DNA of 64,000 nucleotides from Chrysomallon squamiferum (GCA_012295275.1 CM022678.1:3663218-3727217); one strand, 5' to 3'. Counted from the first letter of the stretch, positions 24,672-38,348 are shown. Program-made: numbers and translations. The notes: a model not told the origin generated them from the letters alone.

Positions 24672-26300
24672 CTGGAGATCTATATTGAAACAAGAGCAGA
24701 GAAAAGAGGTGTTGCACTTTTGAAGCAGCATGGTGTTGTGATTGTAGTAGGAAGTCCAGGTTCAGGAAAGACAACTCTAGCTTCGAGGATGATGAGACAT
24801 ATAGAAAATGAAGAAAAAAAAGAATCATACTTGCTGACTTATCACTATGAATTCAATGACATCTCTCTATCTGGAAACAAGAAATGTGTTGTTCTCATTG
24901 ATGATATATTTGGTAAGACTAATCTTGTTTCAGATTTTATAGACTCATGGAAACTGAAATTTCCAAACATTTGGAATTTTGTTCAGGATGGTTCTCTGAA
25001 ATGTATTATTACTTTAAGAAAACAAATATTTTCAGAAAGCGAAATTAGTTTGAACGAATTTGATCTGTTTAATGAGAAACATGTTCTTGATCTGCAGAGT
25101 GATGACTGCTGTCTGACTGACGATGAAAAGGAAAACATTCTAAACAAATATCTAAAACAAAAGGATGTTAAAATGGATGAAATGGATAAATTGACTGCCA
25201 TTGAAAGTTCATGTATAGAGTTAGGGTTTCCTCAGGTCTGCGTGTTTTATGTTAATTCAAGAAATGCACAAAAAAGAGGAGTTGAGTTTTTTGCGAAACC
25301 TGTAGAATATCTCAGACAACAGCTGAAAAATTTGAAAACTGACAAATCTTCACAGATCAATTACCTGGTTCTACTGATCATCTTGTTCCGACAAGGCAGT
25401 CTCAGCATTGATTCACTGGACCCATTTGAAAATGACACTGACAGTGACATAATGAAATTAATAAAATTGCTAGAGCGAGTCTGTAGAGGTCTGAAAAGCA
25501 CTGATCTTACAGATATAAAGGAAACAGCTGATGTAATGTGTGGTACGTATTTGAAGTGTTGTGACAATAAATACACATTTATTCATCAGTCAGTGTTTGA
25601 CTCTTTGTTTCTGTTGTTTTCATCAAAGTTTCCAAAGAAAGCAGCAGAATTGCTAGAAGTGTGTCCTGTCTCCATGTTGTTAGAATATGTTGTGACACCT
25701 GGAGTGTCTAACAAAAGTCACATTACAATGACTGTGACACCTGACTGCTTTGATTTTCTTGCTCGCAGATTTTCTGACTTGCTTGCATCAGAAAATTTTA
25801 CAGAAATTGTTTCACATCCATCACTGAAAGATGAAGAGTTTCTAAAATACCTAATACAGGAAAAGGATTTTTATGGTAGGTTGTCTGAAATACTGTATCA
25901 AAGACTATATGGAGATCAATGTAAATATTTTTATATATCATTTGTACATGTAGACACTGTTAATGAAATATTTAGCAATGTTTCATGTCTTCCTGACAGT
26001 GATTTACAGTTTAATTATAGAGGTATGTGGCATTTGAAAGTTGAAGAATGTTATATAAATTCATCAACTGTTGCAAGTGAATGTATTGTGAACGGACTAA
26101 AATCATTGTCAAGACTATTCACATCAAATCTATGCAAAATGAAATTAACATATCTGAAAAAAGAACTTTTGGATATTTCTTGTTTGTTTGGTGATGAGGA
26201 TGTTGTGAGAATGTTGCTAAAATCAGGTGTTATTCCAACATTTGATACATTCAGTGCCGCTGCTTGTTCAAAAACAGACAGTGCTACCATACTCAAAGAA
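24672..26300 (+). CDS. nSTAND3-type STAND NTPase, main exon (3' end lost in gap)
   Basis: A long open frame of about 540 residues encodes a STAND-class P-loop NTPase, the switch module of animal intracellular immune-type receptors. Visible motifs are the ETRAEK...ALLKQHG lead-in, Walker A GSPGSGKTT (about 24,750-24,776), Walker B CVVLIDDIFG (about 24,886-24,915) and a sensor strand LKCIITLRKQ (about 24,998-25,027). A helical region follows. At the end, LLDISCLFGDEDVVRMLLKSG starts an ankyrin-like repeat series that is cut by the N-run. The frame has a TGA at 24,669-24,671 and no ATG between it and Walker A, so it must be joined to upstream exons. The obvious acceptor at 24,640 leads into another frame, leaving either an acceptor after 24,671 or a one-base error or mutation. 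NTPase identity is strong; integrity is uncertain. Confidence 0.85.
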
Positions 26301-26500
26301 NNNNNNNNNNNNNNNNNNNNNNNNNNNNNNNNNNNNNNNNNNNNNNNNNNNNNNNNNNNNNNNNNNNNNNNNNNNNNNNNNNNNNNNNNNNNNNNNNNNN
26401 NNNNNNNNNNNNNNNNNNNNNNNNNNNNNNNNNNNNNNNNNNNNNNNNNNNNNNNNNNNNNNNNNNNNNNNNNNNNNNNNNNNNNNNNNNNNNNNNNNNN
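26301..26500. other. Assembly gap (200 N)
   Basis: Exactly 200 unresolved bases. The left flank is nSTAND3-ankyrin coding sequence and the right flank a (TAA)n microsatellite, so the true missing length is unknown and the C-terminal coding part is absent. Confidence 0.99.
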
Positions 26501-27978
<1,478 letters not shown>

Positions 27979-28049
27979 AAACAACAACAAAACAAAAAAT
28001 AAAATCAAAAACAAAAACAACGATAACAAAATAAATCAACCCCACAAAA

Positions 28050-28420
28050 AAAAAATTAAACCCGACCGTCTCAGATTTTTATGAAATATTAGGCCAATCG
28101 GACAAATGCTGTGGGAGATATGGCTCCCCGAATTTTGAGATTTTTGTCAAAAATGGGCGTGACCACCAACTTTTGAGCCCTCATATCTCAGGAACTACTG
28201 GGCCAATCTTCATAAAATTGGTATTGTTGAAAAGGCAATATGACAAGGATTCCAAATCTACCATTACTGTGGGGTACATTGACCTTTTGACCTTTGCTAT
28301 GACCTTGAATTTGACCGTGTGGATCACGTGACCTTGAGATTACCTTTATTGAAATTTAATCTCCCACATGTTAACTAAAACATATAAAAGTTTCCTGGGT
28401 GTAATATTTTTTGTTTAGCC
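28050..28420 (-). repeat. Interspersed repeat with clustered AGGTCA half-sites
   Basis: A moderately GC block unlike its AT-rich neighbours. The minus strand at about 28,278-28,309 reads TTCAAGGTCATAGC followed by AGGTCAAAAGGTCA, that is an extended half-site and a DR2 element. A second TCAAGGTCA lies at about 28,326-28,338 beside CACGTG. Style and isolation suggest a mobile-element fragment; I do not recognise the family. Confidence 0.45.
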
Positions 28421-28799
28421 ATAATATAGATTTAAAAAATGCACGTCCATGAAAATAACACCTTTTCTGCCATTAACATCTGATTAACTAAAACCTGAAT
28501 GATCAATTCTGGATGCTAGGAATCGCCATCTCTCTTGATCACCAACTAAGACATTGTAGGCCTACATGTATGATCATATGATATCAGACTACTTACCTCA
28601 TTGCCTTCTCACCAGTTCAGCAGTCACAGAATCATTCAGTAACCCACTTCCCCCATAATCTTGCAATTCTAGCATCATCCTTTTTACTCAGAGAGTACAT
28701 CCGTCGAGAAGATGCAACAGAAGGTGTATCAATGACACAGAATATGTCCCTTTCACTAATCCAGCAAGTGTCTTCTTTGTTTGGCCCCAAAAGAAGAAG
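28421..28799. other. Intergenic, nothing recognised
   Basis: Low-repeat DNA without a convincing open frame or RNA gene. Confidence 0.4.
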
Positions 28800-29114
28800 T
28801 TATATGTAGTCTTTATTCCCGTCACCAAAGCATGAATCTAATAAAACATCCTCGTGAACGTACATGTATACATCATGTTTACATTCTGCTGTATCTAAGA
28901 AAATATCAGAGCAGGAATCTGACGCGTAGAATTTAAATTCTTTGTCAAAAGTACGCAGGTCTGAATCGAGGAAATCAAACACAAAGTCATCAACAACAAC
29001 ATGCGGTATGTCTTCATTACCAAAGAATGTACGTTCACCTCTCATCCTGTAACAAATAGTGATCATTTTATTTGCTTCAATGGCGACGTGTTCTTTAAAA
29101 TAAACAGAAAACAT
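28800..29114 (-). CDS. Unrecognised 104-codon open frame
   Basis: ATG at 29,114, stop at 28,800. The predicted product is acidic and non-repetitive, with VVVDDFVFDFLDSDL and several Cys. It has no signal peptide, membrane segment or motif I can place. The frame is not built on a microsatellite, which is unusual here, but it could be the broken end of a larger repeat-encoded frame. Function unknown; it may not be a gene. Confidence 0.25.
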   Translation of the reverse strand: MFSVYFKEHVAIEANKMITICYRMRGERTFFGNEDIPHVVVDDFVFDFLDSDLRTFDKEFKFYASDSCSDIFLDTAECKHDVYMYVHEDVLLDSCFGDGNKDYI

Positions 29115-29247
29115 TTTGCTTTTGTCTTTTCCCTAAAAATTTAAAATGTAAAAAAAAAAAATAAAAGATAGAATGTTTTATTAAAAATAAAAATAAAATA
29201 AAATAAATAATAACAATAACAGCAATAACAACACCACCAACAACAGC

Positions 29248-29309
<62 letters not shown>

Positions 29310-29739
29310 TAATAATAATAATAATAATAATACAAATTAACCTGCTTTGTTTTATATAATTATACTCATTCTACATATTTACATTTGCCAAATCAACCCT
29401 CCTTCCCAACCTCAGCCCCACATATCTTATCTTGACCCCCAGTTCCTAAAACAAAGTTCTATGACTGTCAAGACACACTAGAATAGTCAGCTGGAATTAC
29501 ACACAGTGCGTTTAAAGTTTAAATTTAAACTAATCTTTCGTTGCACAAGTCACACATCAAGAATCTTTGTTACTAGGAAATAGAAACTTCATAACTAATT
29601 AACACAACTGATAAAAAAAAAGTCAGTTTAATCCTCCATCTTGTAAATTAATATTATTATTGCATAGAATTATAAATTAATTAGATAATAGAAAATTTAT
29701 TTTCTCAAAGTTTGATTTCTAATTTTAAAATAGTGTTGT
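29115..29739. repeat. Duplicated block B, upstream part
   Basis: Near-identical to 18,010-18,600: (TAA)n at about 29,246-29,333, then the CCCCAGTTCCTAAAAC and GGAATTACACACAG section. No gene. Confidence 0.75.
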
Positions 29740-30565
29740 AACTTACCTGACTAGTTATCGTGGCGTTTCCAATGGTGTGATTTGTATCTATTTATAGATC
29801 ACCTCGGTGTACATGTAAATTGTTATCTATGAAGAAACATCCCACTAATCAGTTGAATTCATTACATTGATAATACAAATATTATTTACCATGACTTAGT
29901 GTCAGACATAACATATATTTATTTTAATATCATCATTTATTAATGTTTCTCTTTCCTGCACCTCTCAAAATCTTTTTCGAATATTTTTATACATGTGATC
30001 TTAATAAGGTTGACACCGGTTTATTAGTTATATGGTTGTTCAAGGAAAGAACACCTGCACTTCCTTGTCGATATCAACTTGTTTTTTCTTCAAAAAATTC
30101 ATTCCTTACGGTAAGTCAGTAATTTATAAATTAATTCGATAACAGAAAATTTATTTTCTCAATGTTTGATTAATAATTTTAATATAGTGTTGTAATTTAC
30201 CTGACTAGTTATCGTGGAGTTTCCAATCCTGTGACTTGTATCTATTTATAGATCACCTCGGTGTATACGTAAATTGTTATTTATGAAGAAATATCCCACT
30301 AATCAGATGAATTCATTAGACTAATAATAACAAAATTATTTACCATGATTTGTATCAGACATCAGATATATTTAATTTATTATCATCATTTATTAATTTG
30401 TCTCTTTTCTCGACCTTACAAAATATTTTTCTCATATTTTATACATTTGATCTTAACAAGGTTGACACCGGTTTATTAGTTATATTGTTGGGACAGGAAA
30501 GAACGCCAACACTTCCTTGTCGATATCAACTTGTTTTTCCTTGAAAAAATTCATTTCTTACAGTA
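29740..30565 (+). promoter_or_regulatory. Promoter/first-exon-like cassette B (two tandem units)
   Basis: Units at about 29,740-30,115 and 30,190-30,565 repeat the pattern of cassette A: CGTGGMGTTTCCAAT, TATCTATTTATAG, TCACCTCGGTGTA, then a leader-like stretch ending at a GTAAGT donor (CTTACG|GTAAGT and CTTACA|GTAAGT). A more diverged relative with TATCTCTTTATAGG sits at about 31,205-31,300. The next gene on this strand is BTB copy 1, whose leader exon begins after a TTTCAG acceptor at ~32,108. Confidence 0.5.
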
Positions 30566-31458
30566 AGTCAGTAATTTTCTGATGTTTAAGGTGTTTATAC
30601 TTTCGATTAGAAACAAATACGACATCAGAAAATATATTTACTGTGAAATCAGAGTTAAAGTTAAACGTTCTACATCTTAGTTTCACTTTCGAAAATATCT
30701 CTTAGTAAGGATTAATAATAATAATTATAATAATGATGACACGACTACTACTACTACTACAACAACCACTACTACTACTACTACTAGTAGTAGTAATAAT
30801 GACAATGATAATGATAATAATAATAACAAGAACAATAACAAGAACAACTACAACACCAGGAGTAATAATTAATTAGTTTTTATAAAGTTACTAGGAATTA
30901 AAATTAACATTTTAACTATATATATTTTTTCTCTAATTATACTAACGTATTTTATTCGGTTTTCATAATTGAATAATGATAACCATTGTATGTAGGCACA
31001 TAACAGACTTGCAGTTTACCAAATTAGAAAATAATTCTTATGGAAGGACATACACAGTCTACGATCACTCTTTCCAAACCTCTGCCCCACTGAACTTTTT
31101 ACTGTACAGAATTTTAAATTAAATTTATAAATAAATAAAAAAATAATAATTGGTTTTCGCAGTGTTTGGTTAAATGTTTTAAAAAACATTGTACAGATTA
31201 TAATTTAATTATCGCGGAGTTTCTGATGACGTGATTTTTATCTCTTTATAGGTCAACCGGTGTATACGTAAACACTTGTCCATGAAGAAAGATCTTTCAA
31301 TTATTTGATAAAATGATAAATAAAAATATTATTTACCATAACCTATCCCTTTTATACTTTGAAATAAAAACAAAAACGGCTTCACAAGACATATTTACTA
31401 CAGAAACAGAGTTAATAATAAATGTTCACTTTCTAAAATATCTTTTAATAAGGATTAT

Positions 31459-31537
<79 letters not shown>

Positions 31538-32107
31538 GCTGCTGCTTTTATTATTTATTTTTTTTTTTTTTTATTTCTGTTATTCACCACCATCGTGATT
31601 TTGATAATAAGTATTATATCTCACTAAATATGGATAAAAAAAAACAACAGCAAAGAAACATCAACAGCAAAAAAGAGAAGAAAACAAATGAAAAACTAAA
31701 CTATAATAAAATAAACCAGCCATATTGTAACATCGTGAACCAGTTCCACGTTTTATTCATCCATTCATATCACGTGACAAGTGTATTTAGGAAGCCCGTG
31801 TGAAAAATATGATTTACTACTACTACTACTACTACTACTCCTAATACTAAGACAAATCTATCTAATTGAGGTTTTCAGTGTAAGAAACTGATTTCTTTTT
31901 TCCTGTTTTCCTTTACATATTTGGTATTATATTCCTTTAAATCCAGCAATTTAGAATTAACTAAATATTTTCTTACACATCACTATTACGGGCAGCAAAA
32001 CGATATAAACATTTTTTTTTTTTTTTTTTTTTTACAAAAGGAATGATATATTGTATATCGGTATTAAATTACTATAATTATATCACTTTAATAGTTGTTT
32101 CCTTTCA
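30566..32107. repeat. Spacer between cassette B and BTB copy 1
   Basis: Duplicated with 37,081-38,646. Contains mixed trinucleotides (30,715-30,860), a 25-unit (ACT)n at about 31,459-31,532, a second short (ACT)n near 31,816 and a poly(T) run at 32,011-32,033. No coding exon. Confidence 0.65.
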
Positions 32108-32192
32108 GTTTCAGTAATTAAACAGCAACAATAGTAACAGTACAACCTCACGAAAACTGAAAGAATTAAGAAAAAGATCAGAAAATCGATTA

Positions 32193-33527
32193 ATGATGGA
32201 TCGAAACGAAGACTGGCAGACGAGAAAAACACTGGCGCAGACCAACTTGTACATGCTAGAGAACGAGATTGCGTGTGACGTCACCTTCAGAGTTGGGTCA
32301 TCAAGGGAGGTTATTCGAGCTCACAAGTTCATAATGATCAGTCGTAGTCACGTGTTGGCTACAATGTTCACTGGTGTGATGGCTGAACAAGGAGAGGTAG
32401 ATATCCCGGATGTTGACGCCAAAGTTTTCAAATTATTTCTCAGGTAAAAGTTCAACATATTTGAATGTGTTTATTTATTTACTTATTTACTAGTACATAG
32501 GACTTTTTCTATTATTAGGATATAGTACAGTCTTTTATTAGTACATTTTTATATATGTATTTGTGTGTGAGTGTGCTTGTATGCATTCCGACATATATGT
32601 ATTTAAGAATTAAACCACACACTGGCAGAGGAAATTCTTTTATTATTTTCGAAATCTTCTTATCATTTTTAATTTGTATGTCTATTGACTAAAGTTTATT
32701 AATGTTTATTACAGGGTGCTTTGGTCTTGTGTATTTATGTCGTTTCTGCTGCTAGTTCTGTTACTATTGCTACTATTTACTGTTGTAGATTTTTGTACAC
32801 GAACAACATGGAAATAGAACCTGACAGTGTTATGCATTTGTTGTATCTGGCCAAGAAATACAGCACCGGAACACTTGAAGATATCTGTCGTAAATACTTA
32901 GAAACATCCCTGACTGCAGAAAATGCCTGCACGATACTGGAACAGGCCAAGTTTTTCAGCGAAAAGGAACTGGAAAATAGAGCGATGGACTGCATCATGA
33001 AGAAAGGTAAGAAAGCCGTGAAAGGTTCAGATTTTTTGAATTTGTCGCAGTCGTCACTTCTGGAAGTTGTGAAAAGTGATGATTTTCAAGTTGAAGAGGA
33101 GGACGTGTTCAACGCCGTGTTTGAATGGGCGAAGAATCGGTGTCAGAAGGACAACGTGGATGTGAATACCGAGTCTTTAAGAAAAGTACTTGGAGACGTC
33201 GTCCAGCAAATTCGTTTTCCATTGATGGACAGAGAATGTTTTGTTAAAACTGTTGGACCGAGTCGTATGCTCACTGACAAAGAACGCCTGATGATTTCTG
33301 ACCAGATGACTTGTAAAGATCTTCCCGTCGAACCATTCAGTGATAAGAAAAGACAATTATTCGTGTGCGCCAATTGCGGTTTTGATAATAATACTGAGTT
33401 CAGGATATGTAACCGTTGTTATTGTTGTAAATTATGCCGCGTGCAAGCGAAACACCATAAACAGGAAAAATACGATGAACAGCCTGTTTATACACTATAC
33501 TGTCCAAAGTGTGGACAAACAAAATAA
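32193..33527 (+). CDS. BTB-BACK protein with C-terminal zinc ribbon, copy 1
   Basis: Two coding exons: 32,193-32,443 and 32,789-33,527, joined in phase 2 (donor CTCAG|GTAAAA, acceptor TTGTAG|ATTTTT), giving 329 aa. Residues ~20-125 are a BTB/POZ domain (ACDVTFRVG, RAHKFIMISRSHVLATMF, DIPDVDAKVFKLFLR). A BACK domain follows (ENACTILEQAKFF, EDVFNAVFEWAKNRC). The last ~55 residues hold four CxxC pairs (CANC, CNRC, CKLC, CPKC), predicted to bind zinc. BTBD2/3/6-like proteins usually act as cullin-3 substrate adaptors and carry a PHR domain here instead, so this ending is unusual. A longer N-terminus seen in copy 3 is deleted. Substrate unknown. Confidence 0.85.
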
Positions 33528-34177
33528 AAAGAATGAGAGTGAAAAGGTTAAAGAGAATTTAAATATCTAGACACATGTATATATATATACACACACATAC
33601 ACACACACACATATACTTGCACACACACATCCCATATACGTGTATGAAATCGGTGTTGGTGTTTACATACATACATATATGGATACATTCATACATACTC
33701 ACATAAATGTATACCTTAGAGCCTGTATTTATTAAATTCTCGTCAGTTTGTCTCTTCCTTTGCTGATTTAAGAAACACTCACAACTAATCTGATTAGCTA
33801 GCGTAGCAAAAGTTTTATCCACCTGTTTATTATATAAAGACATAGAATCACTTGTTATAAATCACTAACGCATTTATTTGTATACTTAGGTCGTAAGAGG
33901 GCTGAAACTGGTCACTGATTGTATGTTTTCATGTCTGTCGTAGAGAACAAATAAAAACTGTTGTTTATTCGTAGGAGTAGCCCTTTCATACAATTAACAA
34001 AATGAAATAATTATGACAACCATGTTCAAGCTGTTAACTAGCATTAAAGTCTTTAAACAAGAAATGAGCTATAGAAACCACCAATGAATTGAACTGTCAG
34101 CTGGTTTCCAATAATTCATATAAAATATACTAATTAAATATGATTCACAAACAGGTTTTAAAGCATGCGTCTGTCAG
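33528..34177. other. 3' flank of BTB copy 1
   Basis: Starts with a (TA)n/(CA)n microsatellite (about 33,576-33,640) that probably lies in the 3' UTR, followed by low-repeat DNA shared with 40,025-40,671. No gene. The microsatellite is of the same sequence type as the minisatellite that invaded copy 3. Confidence 0.55.
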
Positions 34178-34611
34178 TCATTTATTAGTTAGCATAGTTG
34201 TCCAGTTAACTGGGTCTTCGATTGGCGGAAAGAAAAAGTGGGTGGGAACAAACCAATTAATTAGCCAATAGTTTCCAAACACGCTTCTGAATTTCTCACC
34301 AATTGTTCTCCTGTCAACCAACCTGGTTCTTTTCTTCTTGGAATTATTTTCAAACGTAGTTATCCCCCTTGTTATCAGATAAATATGTTCGGTGAAAAAT
34401 TTTGCACTGAGAAGAACGCAGTAGAAATGTAGTGACGTAATAGAGACGTAAACGGCAACAGTCAGTGACGTATAGCCCATGATACAGCGGACAAGAGCAG
34501 AGAGAGCAAAAGTGTCGACGTAATTCATGGAAGACCAAAGAATTTGATGGATGAAGACGAGAAGATGGAGAAAACAGTAACTGCTTCCCATCAGCGTCCA
34601 GAAACAAAATA
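34178..34611 (-). pseudogene. DHHC palmitoyltransferase, 3' fragment (copy 1)
   Basis: Minus-strand coding sequence equal to the last ~140 residues of the DHHC genes at 40.7 and 51.1 kb: third and fourth membrane segments, the TTFE (TTxE) motif and the NYWLINWFVP tail. The catalytic DHHC cysteine-rich domain and everything upstream are missing. Homology stops abruptly at 34,611, where an inverted piece of the OATP 3' end begins. It therefore cannot encode an active enzyme. Confidence 0.9.
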
Positions 34612-35345
34612 TGACTCGGATTTGAAAGTAAAGAGTTACAAACGCAACAACGACGAGGATGAAGAAATATTCACAATTTCCAGACTTTGATGAGCTGTGC
34701 TAACAAACGATATTTTTTTTTTAAATATTTTTATGTCACCAGTTTTTCTTTCTCTCTCTTTTTTATTCTGCTTTTTTTTTCTGTTTACTTTATTTATTTT
34801 ATTTCGTTTCATTTATTTCTCTTCTTTTATTTATTTATTTATTTATTTTCTTTTATTTTATTTACTTTGTTTATCTTCTTTTATTTATTTATATATTTAT
34901 TTATTTACGTATTTACTTATTTTACTTTATTTATTTTTTATTTGTTTTTTCATTCAGAACGTTTTCATCTGAAATACACTTGTCCATATATATATATATA
35001 TTTCATATTTGTGTCTATCTTCTTGGCGTATATTAACATATGTCTGCCTGTCCTTTAGTAAAGGGTGTCCGTGTGTGCCAGAGTGTGTAATGGTGCATTA
35101 AATACCTGCGAGAATATATTTGTTCCGAGAGTGTGTTGTAGGTGTGTATGTTCGTATCTCTGTTTGTATGTATGTATAATATGCATTGATGGATGCCACA
35201 ATGTAACATTATTGATATCCAACCACGTAATCCATATAATTGTTTGAATAAATCAGTAAATATACTTGTAAAAGTTATTATTATCATTATCATCTTTATC
35301 ATCATCATCATAATTCATCGCTAGTGTTATGATTCTTAATATTAT
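34612..35345 (+). pseudogene. Inverted OATP 3'-end fragment and spacer
   Basis: This is the reverse complement of about 42,940-43,710. Its first ~75 bp encode on the plus strand the cytoplasmic tail of the transporter (SDLKVKSYKRNNDEDEE, ending ISRL-stop at about 34,689). The rest is the (TTTA)n-rich spacer found downstream of OATP copies 2 and 3. Its orientation is opposite to those copies. Confidence 0.85.
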
Positions 35346-35480
35346 CTCTGTCTCTTGCCTCTGCTCTGGTCCTACACGAAATGTGACGTCACAAGCGATG
35401 CCATTTTCAAACATGTGTAAATTGGTGTCTGCAAACCCTTCTGATGATTGCCAGTTCTTTCCATTATCATCCGTTGACAT
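35346..35480 (-). pseudogene. BTB N-terminal fragment, fourth paralogue
   Basis: ATG at 35,480 on the minus strand. About 40 residues (FADTNLHMFENGIACDVTF) align with the start of the BTB proteins (LAQTNLYMLENEIACDVTF) but are clearly more diverged than the three main copies are from one another. The frame then runs into a GAT-rich spacer at the rearrangement junction, so the BTB fold is incomplete. Confidence 0.75.
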
Positions 35481-35710
35481 CTTTTTTTTTCTTTATAATA
35501 AGGCTTCCCAAACTGAAATATATATACATATATATAGATCAAATATTGATACAGAAATATTTGATTTCTAAATACGTTATTTTGTCACCAACGTGATTTG
35601 TTCCGGGAATCAATTTTATAACTAAATTCTACATACGTAGCCTTGAGGCAAATGTTTTCTTACCGTTCGACTAAGATAAAAGTCTTATACCATTTATTTA
35701 TTAATTATTA

Positions 35711-35796
<86 letters not shown>

Positions 35797-35852
35797 AAAT
35801 TATTATTATTAACTTTGGACATCTTTCTTTAAGTAAAATCATAATAACAATG

Positions 35853-35921
<69 letters not shown>

Positions 35922-36239
35922 TACGAAGAGAATAACCTAAAAATTTAAAATGTAAAAAATAAAAAAACAAAAGATAGAATGTTTTTTTTTAAATAAAAAT
36001 AAAATAAAATAAATACTAACAATAATAGCAATAACAACACCAATAATAATACCAACAACAACAACAACATCAACAACAATAATACAGAAGGAAATCGAAA
36101 CTTTATAACTGACTAATACAACTGATAAATAAAGTCAGTTTAATCCTCCATCTTGTAAATTAATATTATTATTGTACAGAATTATAAATTAATTAGATAA
36201 CAGAAAATTTATTTCCTCAATGTTTGATTTCTAATTTTA
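35481..36239. repeat. (ATT)n / (TAA)n tracts and block C edge
   Basis: (ATT)n at about 35,711-35,795 and (TAA)n at 35,855-35,915, then AT-rich DNA. Homology to blocks A and B resumes near 36,085, skipping their CCCCAGTTCC section. No gene. Confidence 0.7.
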
Positions 36240-37080
36240 AAACAGTGTTGTAATTTACTTGACTAGTTATCGTGGCGTTTCCAATGGTGTGATTTGTATC
36301 TATTTATAGATCACCTCGGTGTACATGTAAATTGTTATCTATGAAGAAACATCCCACTAATCAGTTGAATTCATTACATTGATAATACAAATATTATTTA
36401 CCATGACTTAGTGTCAGACATAACATATATTTATTTTAATATCATCATTTATTAATGTTTCTCTTTCCTGCACCTCTCAAAATCTTTTTCGAATATTTTT
36501 ATACATCTGATCTTAATAAGGTTGACACCGGTTTATTAGTTATATGGTTGTTCAAGGAAAGAACGCCTGCACTTCCTTGTCGATATCAACTTGTTTTTCT
36601 TCAAAAAATTCATTCCTTACGGTAAGTCAGTAATTTATAAATTAATTTGATAAAAGAAAATTTATTTTCTTAATGTTTGATTAATAATTTTAATATAGTG
36701 TTGTAATTTACCGGATTAGTCATCGTGGAGTTTCCAATCCTGTGACTTGTATCTATTTATAGGTCACCTCGGTGTATACGTAAATTGTTATTTATGAAGA
36801 AACATCCCACTAATCAGATGAATTCATTAGACTGATAATAACAAAATTATTTACCATGATTTGTGTCAGACATCAGATATATTTAATTTATTATCATCAT
36901 TTATTAATTTGTCTCTTTTCTCGACCTTACAAAATCTTTTTCTCATATTTTATACATCTGATCTTAACAAGGTTGACACCGGTTTATTAGTTATATTGTT
37001 GGGACAGGAAAGAACGCCAACACTTCCTTGTCGATATCAACTTGTTTTTCCTTGAAAAAATTCATTTCTTACAGTAAGTC
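36240..37080 (+). promoter_or_regulatory. Promoter/first-exon-like cassette C (two tandem units)
   Basis: Units at about 36,255-36,625 and 36,715-37,080, nearly identical to cassette B, with TATCTATTTATAG boxes and GTAAGT donors in both. The first BTB exon downstream is copy 2; an acceptor TTTCAG at about 38,647 precedes its leader. Confidence 0.5.
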
Positions 37081-37994
37081 AGTAATTTTGTGATCTTTAA
37101 GGGGTTTATACTTTCGATTAGAAACAAATACGACATCAGAAAATATATTTACTGTAAAATCAGAGTTAAAGTTAAATGTTCTACGTCTTAGTTTCACTTT
37201 CGAAAATATCTCTTAGTAAGGATTAATAATAATAATTATAATAATGATGATACAACAACAACAACAACAACAACAACTACTACTACTACTACCACTAGTA
37301 ATAATAATGATAATAATAATAATAATAACAAGAACAACAACAACAACAACTACTACACCACCAGCAGTAGTGATTATTATTATTGTTGTTGTTGTTTAAT
37401 TAGTTTTTATCAAGTTACTAGCAATTAAAATTAACATTTTAACTATATATATTTTTTTTTCTCTAATTATACTAACGTATTTTATTCGGTTTTCATAATT
37501 GAATAATGATAACCATTGTATGTAGGCACATAACAGACTTGCAGTTTACCAAATTAGAAAATAATTCTTATGGAAGGACATACACAGTCTACGATCACTC
37601 TTTCCAAACCTCTGCCCCACTGAACTTATTACTGTACAGAATTTTAAATTAAATTTATAAATAAAAAAAAAAAATAATAATTGGTTTTCGCAGTGTTTGG
37701 TTAAATGTTTTAAAAAACATTGTACAGATTATAATTTAATTATCGCGGAGTTTCTGATGACGTGATTTTTATCTATTTATAGGTCAACCGGTGTATACGT
37801 AAACACTTGTCTATGAAGAAAGATCTTTCAATTATTTGATAAAATGATAAATAAAAATATTATTTACCATAACCTATCCCTTTTATACTTTGAAATAAAA
37901 ACAAAAATGGCATCACAAGCTATATTTACTACAGAAACAGAGTTAATAATAAATTTTCACTTTCGAAAATAACTTTTAATAAGGATTATTACTG

Positions 37995-38086
<92 letters not shown>

Positions 38087-38348
38087 GCTGCTTTTATTAT
38101 TTATTTATTTAATTTTTTATTTCTGTTATTCACCACCATCGTGATTTTATATCTCACTAAATATGGATAAAAAAACAACAACAACAAAGAAACATCAACA
38201 GCAAAAAAGAGACGAAAACAAATGAAAAATTAAACTATAATAAAATAAACCAGCCATATTGTAACATCGTGAACCAGTTCCACGTTTTATTCATCCATTC
38301 ATATCACGTGACAAGTGTATTTAGGAAGCCCGTGTGAAAAATATGATT

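Noticed and set aside
32721-32788. Upstream extension of BTB copy 1 exon 2 (MVLCIYVVSAASS...)
   Set aside because: This is intron sequence; BTB continuity (LFLR joined to FLYTNN) and the TTGTAG acceptor place the exon start at 32,789.
34178-34607. Separate small gene overlapping the DHHC fragment in another frame, with repeats at 40,844 and 51,310
   Set aside because: Out-of-frame shadow of the DHHC coding sequence, conserved only through it.
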